Below are positions 33,906-38,366 of a DNA stretch of 38,366 nucleotides, one piece after another. Position 1 is the first letter of the stretch; every line of letters begins with the position of its first letter. A program made the translations under genes and the position numbers. The DNA is from Candidatus Kryptoniota bacterium. Lineage in GTDB: Bacteria > Bacteroidota > Ignavibacteria > Kryptoniales > JAKASW01. Location: assembly GCA_036567965.1 (NCBI GenBank), contig DATCTN010000022.1:1-38366 (forward strand), written 5' to 3'. The notes beneath the pieces are model-generated. The model had not been told where the DNA came from. It worked only from the letters and a program-made list of their open reading frames with translations, and searched no databases.

Positions 33906-34775
33906 TTATTTCAGAGCGGCGCCGATTACGGACGCGAAATGGTGAGGCGACGCCGCCATGTCTTCGTTAGATGCCACAAGAGGCGAAAGCAGTATTTTTT
34001 CTCCCAGTGAGAAAAGCTCGAACCGCGAGTCGGAACTCTTCTTCAGGAGATCGATCATGAACGAGTCGGCTTTGTGTCCGGAGACAATGAACTTCTCAGC
34101 GTACTTGTCTGCCAACGATTCAAGGTCCTGCGCCATTTTTGTGATGAAATAAAATGGCTCACCGGAATAATAAGTGTATTTGTAGTAAGTGCGCTGGCCC
34201 TCACTGCAAAAACTTCCTTCTACCTGGCCTTCTTTGACAGTCACAACAATAAAATTCTTCATTTGTTGAGCGAGCTTGATTATCGCTACTTCCGTACACG
34301 AGTGGTCAAGATCTACAAACTGGAGCGCGAGTCCGCACCGCGTGCACGCGTCCTTCACTGCAACCAGAATGCCTTTATCAATCGCCGCGTAGAAAATCTC
34401 GTTGTGCCCTTCGTCGGTTGACCTGAGAACCTGATACGCTGGACGGTAGTCCACTTCTTGAAAGTTGTGGTGGAAGCTGATCTCGGACTTGAGGAGGTTT
34501 GAGATTTCCTCCTGGTTCAGGTCGGAATCGACTGTGATGGTGTCTCGCTCGAAAAGTGTTGTATCAAGCGCCACCGATGCGACCCGGCTGAGGATCCCTT
34601 CTTCATTTACAAATGCTGAAAGTTCCCTGACCAGCTCGTCCACACCAATGCCGCTGATCTTTCGGTCACAGATCCTGGATACGAAAAATGCCTCATCCCT
34701 GTGCTCGACTTCAGCTGCGCGAAGATAATCTCTTCCGAGATCGATGCCGAGTACTATTCGATATGGATCTTTCAA
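33906..34775 (-). CDS. PilM-like actin-fold ATPase domain protein
   Basis: A 289-residue cytoplasmic protein. The opening RIVLGIDLGRDYLRAAEVEHR matches the phosphate-1 loop of PilM/FtsA-type actin-like proteins. A helical 1C-like region (VDELVRELSAFVN) and VDSDLNQEEISNLLKSEI follow. In the place of phosphate-2, where DIG is usual, this protein reads IVVTVKEGQVEGSF, so the second nucleotide loop is missing or altered. A C-terminal KFIVSGHKADSFMIDLL follows. The TTG start overlaps the comEA stop (TTGA). PilM normally organises the inner-membrane platform of type IV pili. No pil genes lie beside it, but comEA does, which fits DNA uptake through pili. It may be a degenerate or divergent PilM paralogue. 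Confidence 0.65.
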   Translation of the reverse strand: MKDPYRIVLGIDLGRDYLRAAEVEHRDEAFFVSRICDRKISGIGVDELVRELSAFVNEEGILSRVASVALDTTLFERDTITVDSDLNQEEISNLLKSEISFHHNFQEVDYRPAYQVLRSTDEGHNEIFYAAIDKGILVAVKDACTRCGLALQFVDLDHSCTEVAIIKLAQQMKNFIVVTVKEGQVEGSFCSEGQRTYYKYTYYSGEPFYFITKMAQDLESLADKYAEKFIVSGHKADSFMIDLLKKSSDSRFELFSLGEKILLSPLVASNEDMAASPHHFASVIGAALK

Positions 34776-35278
34776 AGTACTCTCACGTATGGTTTCAACT
34801 TTGCAAATTTCGCCTGTCCTATCCCTTTGACGTTCAACAAGTCGTCTATCGATTTGAATTTGCCGACCGTCTTGCGATAGTCGACGATCCTTCCTGCAGT
34901 TACCTTGCCGACACCGGGAAGGAGAATCAACTCCTCGGCCGATGCCTTGTTGATGTCGATCGGTGAACTGGGCGAAAGGGAAGTCTTCTTGCCTGCCCGT
35001 CTCGCCGGACGGGTTGTGTCTTCATCTGCCGCGATGATTGAATCTATTTTTGCGGAAGCGGATGAAAAAAAAGAGTCTGAAGATTTAAAATCGTACTTTG
35101 CGGTCGGCTTGTCGAGATTCAAAATTTTTGCGGTCCCACCCAATAAGAGCCCGAATGAAAGAAATAGGATTATGCCGGCCTCACTTTTTGTCAGACCCAG
35201 CTTTTCCTGGACTATCCTCGTTAGCTTGATTAGCAATTCTGTTCTACGGTCGCGCTTTCTAGAAATATTGAGAAACAC
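34772..35278 (-). CDS. comEA: ComEA-family helix-hairpin-helix DNA-binding protein
   Basis: A 168-residue protein. A membrane anchor lies at about 38-55 (AGIILFLSFGLLLGGTA), then a low-complexity linker (about 56-105) rich in Ser, Asp and Lys. A tandem helix-hairpin-helix (about 108-168) follows: INKASAEELILLPGVGKVTAGRIVDYR and IDDLLNVKGIGQAKFAKLKPYV. This is the architecture of ComEA, which binds double-stranded DNA at the membrane in natural competence. Similar stand-alone HhH proteins occur in non-competent bacteria. The start is a GTG with a weak ribosome-binding site, 48 bases after dnaJ. Confidence 0.85.
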   Translation of the reverse strand: MFLNISRKRDRRTELLIKLTRIVQEKLGLTKSEAGIILFLSFGLLLGGTAKILNLDKPTAKYDFKSSDSFFSSASAKIDSIIAADEDTTRPARRAGKKTSLSPSSPIDINKASAEELILLPGVGKVTAGRIVDYRKTVGKFKSIDDLLNVKGIGQAKFAKLKPYVRVL

Positions 35279-35326
35279 TCGGCAAAATTCAACTTGCCGA
35301 CGTAACTTCCGAAGACTGTCCCGAAT

Positions 35327-36472
35327 CTATTTGGAGCTATTTCCGTTTCTGGAAGGAGGCTTGACGTTGGTAGACTGTGCTAACTCTTTCAGTAATTCCT
35401 TCTCTCTCTGACTAAGCTTGGTGGGGGTGTAAATATTGATCTCCACGAGCTGATCGCCTCGACCGTAGCTGTTCAGATGCGGTAGACCTTTTTCACGCAT
35501 CCTGAGGATCTTGCCCGACTGGACGCCCGGATCTATTTTCAGTTTTGCCCGCCCGCTCAGTGTGGGGACTTCGACTTCGCTTCCGAGAGCTGCTTCGGGA
35601 TAGCTGAGGTCGAGCTCGAATACCACATCGTCACCGTTGCGTTTGAAGTGCGCGTGCTGTGCCTCCTCGACGATTACGATCAGGTCTCCGCTTGGTCCGC
35701 CCCTTTTGCCGGCGTTTCCTTCTCCACGCAAGGTAAGATAGTTCCCGTCGCTGACACCGGCAGGTATTTTCACTTTGATGGTGGATTCGCCGATCACTCT
35801 TCCCGCCCCGCTACAGGTTGGGCAGGGATCCTTTACAATCCTGCCGCTCCCTCCGCAAGTGGAGCACTGAACAATGTTTACAAACTGGCCGAACATCGTT
35901 CTGGTACCTCTGCGTATCTCTCCACTTCCGCCGCAGGTCGGACACGTTGTCGTTCCCAATCCGCTCTTTGCGCCGGTGCCGTCGCAAGTTTGGCACTTCT
36001 CCTGCCGCCTGATCTTTATCTTCTTCTCAACTCCTGTGGCGATTTCTTCAAGGGTGAGCTTCACCGAAATCTTGAGGTCGCTGCCTCTTTCTCCAACGCT
36101 GCTGCCGCCGCGTGTTCTGCTGCGGGTGCCGCCGCCAAATAAGTCATCGAAGATAGATCCTCCGAATCCGCCGCCGAAAATGTCGTTGAAGACGGTGAAT
36201 ATGTCGTTCGCGTTTGAATTTGTCCAGTCGTGGAAGTCCGCGCCTCGCCTGACACCTTCGTGACCGAACCTGTCGTACCGCGACCGCTTGTCCTGATCGC
36301 TCAAGACTTCGTAAGCTTCGGTCGCTTCCTTGAACTTCTCTTCAGCTTCTTTGTTGCCCGGATTACGGTCCGGGTGATGCTCCATCGCTAGCTTTCGGTA
36401 CGCCTTCTTTATATCGTCAACGGACGAGCCTCTGTCAACTCCCAGAATCTCGTAGTAATCTCTTTTTGCCAT
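35327..36472 (-). CDS. dnaJ: Chaperone DnaJ (Hsp40)
   Basis: A 381-residue co-chaperone that stimulates DnaK ATPase. The J domain (1-70) has HPD at 33-35. The Gly/Phe-rich linker (about 73-130) follows. Four CxxCxGxG zinc motifs lie at residues 160, 177, 203 and 217, and the C-terminal peptide-binding domains (about 225-350) complete it. It is full length. AGGGGAG stands before the ATG, 18 bases after the grpE stop. dnaK is not in the operon here and must lie elsewhere. Confidence 0.97.
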   Translation of the reverse strand: MAKRDYYEILGVDRGSSVDDIKKAYRKLAMEHHPDRNPGNKEAEEKFKEATEAYEVLSDQDKRSRYDRFGHEGVRRGADFHDWTNSNANDIFTVFNDIFGGGFGGSIFDDLFGGGTRSRTRGGSSVGERGSDLKISVKLTLEEIATGVEKKIKIRRQEKCQTCDGTGAKSGLGTTTCPTCGGSGEIRRGTRTMFGQFVNIVQCSTCGGSGRIVKDPCPTCSGAGRVIGESTIKVKIPAGVSDGNYLTLRGEGNAGKRGGPSGDLIVIVEEAQHAHFKRNGDDVVFELDLSYPEAALGSEVEVPTLSGRAKLKIDPGVQSGKILRMREKGLPHLNSYGRGDQLVEINIYTPTKLSQREKELLKELAQSTNVKPPSRNGNSSK

Positions 36473-36490
36473 CTTACTCCCCTAACCGCA

Positions 36491-37123
36491 TTATTCGTCC
36501 TCTTCAGAATCGGTCTTGTCCTGAACTTCAGCCGCTATGATCACCTTCGCGTGTTTGATCACTTTTCCGTGAAGGGTGTATCCGCGCTCGACTTCTTCCA
36601 CGATCGTATGCGGCTTGACGTCCGGTCTTGGGACCTGCATGAGGACATCATGGTACGATACATCGAACTCTTTTCCGACCGACTCTATCGCCCGGAGTCC
36701 CTTTTCTTCGAGCGTTTTCGAAAATTTCTGGTAGATCAGCTCGATGCCCTTATAGAATGACTCTAAATCGGAATTCTTCTTCCCGGTGGCAAGGGCCCGT
36801 CCAAAATCGTCGAGGATTGGCAGAAGATCTTTTATGATCCTTTCATTTGAGAACTTTATGAAGTCAGCCTTATCGAGCTCGGTACGCTTCCTGTAATTTT
36901 CGAACTCGGCCGCCAGTCTCAGGAGCTGATCTTTATATGAACCGAGAAGCTTTTCCGAATCGACCAGCTGCTTTTGAAGCGAGTCCAGATCGTTTTGGAT
37001 TTCATGTTCAGCGTCGGCGGCATCAGAAAACTCGCCCCGCTTCGCGGACCCTTCCTGGTTCCCGTTCAAACTCTCTTCGGCTTCTTTCTTACCGTTGTAT
37101 TTTTGATCGCGTGAATCTTGCAT
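36491..37123 (-). CDS. grpE: Nucleotide exchange factor GrpE
   Basis: A 210-residue protein that releases ADP from DnaK. The N-terminal 40 residues are acidic and disordered. A long coiled coil (about 45-105; SLQKQLVDSEKLLGSYKDQLLRL) contains AAEFENYRKRTE. The C-terminal beta domain (about 150-200) has PHTIVEEVERGYTLHGKVIKHAKVIIA, given here only as its key parts IVEEVERGYTLHG. It lies 7 bases after the hrcA stop. Confidence 0.97.
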   Translation of the reverse strand: MQDSRDQKYNGKKEAEESLNGNQEGSAKRGEFSDAADAEHEIQNDLDSLQKQLVDSEKLLGSYKDQLLRLAAEFENYRKRTELDKADFIKFSNERIIKDLLPILDDFGRALATGKKNSDLESFYKGIELIYQKFSKTLEEKGLRAIESVGKEFDVSYHDVLMQVPRPDVKPHTIVEEVERGYTLHGKVIKHAKVIIAAEVQDKTDSEEDE

Positions 37124-37130
37124 TGCGTTT

Positions 37131-38153
37131 TTATGAACCTAGTTTATTTGAAATTACTTTTGCAACAAAATCGACAAGCGGTATTAATCTGGAGTACTGC
37201 ATCCTCCTCGGTCCCACGACGCCAACCGTACCTTTGATCCCTCCAACTTCATACCTTGCGGTAATCAAGCTGTAGTCTTTAAGCTTCTCGTCCGCATTTT
37301 CTTTTCCAACCTTTACCGTAACCTGCTCGTTCGATTCTCCCTTTTCTAGAATATGGAGAATCACATTCTCATCTCCGAGTATCTCGAGGATTCCCCTGAT
37401 GTTTTCAGGAAGTTCAAATTCCGGATGAGAAAGGATTTCCTGAGGCATCCCGATGTGAAACTTCTCAGTCTCGGTAGCCACAGTGAAAATCCTCTCACTC
37501 ATCTTTGTGAACCTGCTTACGAGCGCTTCGTCCGCGTAATCTCCAACACGCTCGCTTATGGTCTCACGGATTTCGGAGAGCTTCAAGCCGCCGAGGCGTT
37601 CGTTAAGAAGGGAACTCACCTTGCTTAGTTTCTGAGGACTGACTTGCGATTCCACCTCAAGGACAATCGTCTTTATCAAACCGGACTCGAGTGAGATAAC
37701 AACCAGAATCTTGGCGGAATTCAAAGAGACCAAATCGATCTTCGTGAGGAGCGCGTCACCCAGATAAGGGGCGGAAACCAGACTTAATTGTCTGGACACT
37801 TTCCCGAGGAGCTTTGAAGCTTCGTTCAGGAGATCACTTGAATCGAGGGAGCCGCTCAACCCCGATGCAATTTCCACGCGTTCCGATTCATGAATAGTGT
37901 CATACGCAATCAAAGAGTCAATATAAAGCCTGTAGCCCTCATCAGTTGGTACTCTTCCGGCAGATGTGTGCGGGTGACCGAGATATCCGTACTCCTCCAG
38001 CTGAGACATCACGTGCCGGATAGTTGCCGGGCTAAGTCTCATGTCTTCTTTTTGCGAAATATACTTCGAACCCACAGGCATCGCGGTGAGTATGAAGTTG
38101 TGTACAACTTCGCGAAGTACCTCTTTTTCTCTTTGAGTAAGTTCTTTTGTCAT
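37131..38153 (-). CDS. hrcA: Heat-inducible transcription repressor HrcA
   Basis: A 340-residue repressor. The winged-helix N-terminus (about 1-75) reads LTQREKEVLREVVHNFI, then AMPVGSKYI, LSPATIRHVMSQLEEYGYL and HTSAGRVPTDEGYR. The remaining 250 residues are the GAF-like and dimerisation domains ending GPRRMQYSRLIPLVDFV. HrcA binds CIRCE inverted repeats at groE and dnaK operons. It heads hrcA-grpE-dnaJ and the genes behind it. No CIRCE (TTAGCACTC-N9-GAGTGCTAA) is visible in the 213 bases upstream within the window, so autoregulation is not shown. Confidence 0.96.
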   Translation of the reverse strand: MTKELTQREKEVLREVVHNFILTAMPVGSKYISQKEDMRLSPATIRHVMSQLEEYGYLGHPHTSAGRVPTDEGYRLYIDSLIAYDTIHESERVEIASGLSGSLDSSDLLNEASKLLGKVSRQLSLVSAPYLGDALLTKIDLVSLNSAKILVVISLESGLIKTIVLEVESQVSPQKLSKVSSLLNERLGGLKLSEIRETISERVGDYADEALVSRFTKMSERIFTVATETEKFHIGMPQEILSHPEFELPENIRGILEILGDENVILHILEKGESNEQVTVKVGKENADEKLKDYSLITARYEVGGIKGTVGVVGPRRMQYSRLIPLVDFVAKVISNKLGS

Positions 38154-38181
38154 TGGTGGTTAGACGCCTTCAATCATCATT

Positions 38182-38210
38182 AAATTAACAGTTGCGGGTT
38201 ATCTAATCAA
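38182..38210 (-). promoter_or_regulatory. Possible hrcA promoter
   Basis: On the minus strand TTGATT (38205-38210) and TAATTT (38182-38187) are 17 bases apart, about 30 bases before the hrcA ATG. The fit is only fair and the promoter of a heat-shock operon may instead be further upstream. Confidence 0.3.
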
Positions 38211-38273
38211 GGTTACGTAATTCCCAGCAGTGGGCTACTTTCAAAGTGAAGTGACATTGACAAATTCTCTTAC

Positions 38274-38366
38274 TGTCATTCCCGTCCGACCGCAGGATCG
38301 GCGGCCGGATCGTGGGGACGTGCTCTTAGCGGGAATCTATCTCCATTCTCAACCATGGATTCCCGA
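38274..38366 (+). repeat. TGTCATTCCCG repeat, truncated by window end
   Basis: Starts TGTCATTCCCG and contains GACGTGCTCTTAGCGGGAATC, almost the same as GACATGCTTATAGCGGGAATC inside the 16786-16908 repeat (shortened here to the shared core AGCGGGAATC). It ends GGATTCCCGA at the window edge. It is a second copy of the repeat nested in the MITE-like element. Confidence 0.65.

Noticed and set aside
35648-36263. Plus-strand frames opposite dnaJ
   Set aside because: Shadow of the Gly/Cys-rich DnaJ zinc region; composition is explained by it.
1-38366. CRISPR array
   Set aside because: No set of evenly spaced 25-40 bp direct repeats was seen; all repeats found are hairpin-type and irregularly placed.

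Overview
The window is about 50% GC bacterial chromosome from a member of the Ignavibacteria/Bacteroidota-Chlorobiota side of the FCB group (inference). The main evidence is two secreted proteins ending in the type IX secretion sorting domain in the form common there (NPFNPST...VLGREV...SGIYF.R), a prohibitin-like SPFH protein, extracellular glycan hydrolases with Sec signals, and small hairpin repeats scattered between genes.

Layout. 1-3.2 kb: a membrane-protein remnant, a GIY-YIG nuclease gene bracketed by two inverted copies of a TGTCATYCTGAG hairpin repeat, a DUF6174-type lipoprotein and an SPFH protein. 3.2-6.4 kb: a large Asp-box beta-propeller protein with a T9SS signal, then a YciI-like gene lying between copies of a hairpin repeat family. 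6.4-16.4 kb: a plus-strand pectin/hemicellulose cluster: a GH35-GH53 fusion, an STAS-like protein, a CE15-like esterase, a GH140-like protein, a second GIY-YIG nuclease gene, a GH29 alpha-L-fucosidase with PA14 domain, and a lipoprotein. No SusC/SusD pair, transporter or regulator accompanies it. 16.4-20.1 kb: a 217-bp MITE-like element, a radical SAM protein and a second T9SS-sorted protein. 20.1-22.2 kb: what looks like a small decayed integrative element: intact tRNA-His, tyrosine-recombinase remnant, a lone response regulator, and a degenerate second copy of the tRNA.

22.2-26.7 kb is a minus-strand operon of sensor kinase, sigma-54 activator response regulator and PBP4-type peptidase, all overlapping. 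A divergent promoter gap separates it from uvrA (plus). uvrA converges on an outer-membrane beta-barrel gene. 30.5-38.2 kb is a tightly packed minus-strand set: hrcA-grpE-dnaJ-comEA-pilM-like-rsmD-coaD-aminotransferase-rlmI-like. Six of its junctions are 4-bp overlaps or gaps of 18 bp or less. The window ends inside another TGTCATTCCCG repeat.

Working together: the 6.4-16.4 kb enzymes would strip galactan, apiose, fucose and uronoyl-ester decorations from plant cell-wall pectin outside the cell. The kinase-regulator-PBP4 unit suggests sigma-54-controlled cell-wall remodelling. The hrcA operon ties heat-shock chaperones to DNA-uptake/pilus, rRNA-modification and CoA genes. Strongest candidates for new biology: the GIY-YIG/hairpin unit, the tRNA-His element with its atypical tRNA-His, and the GH35-GH53 fusion.
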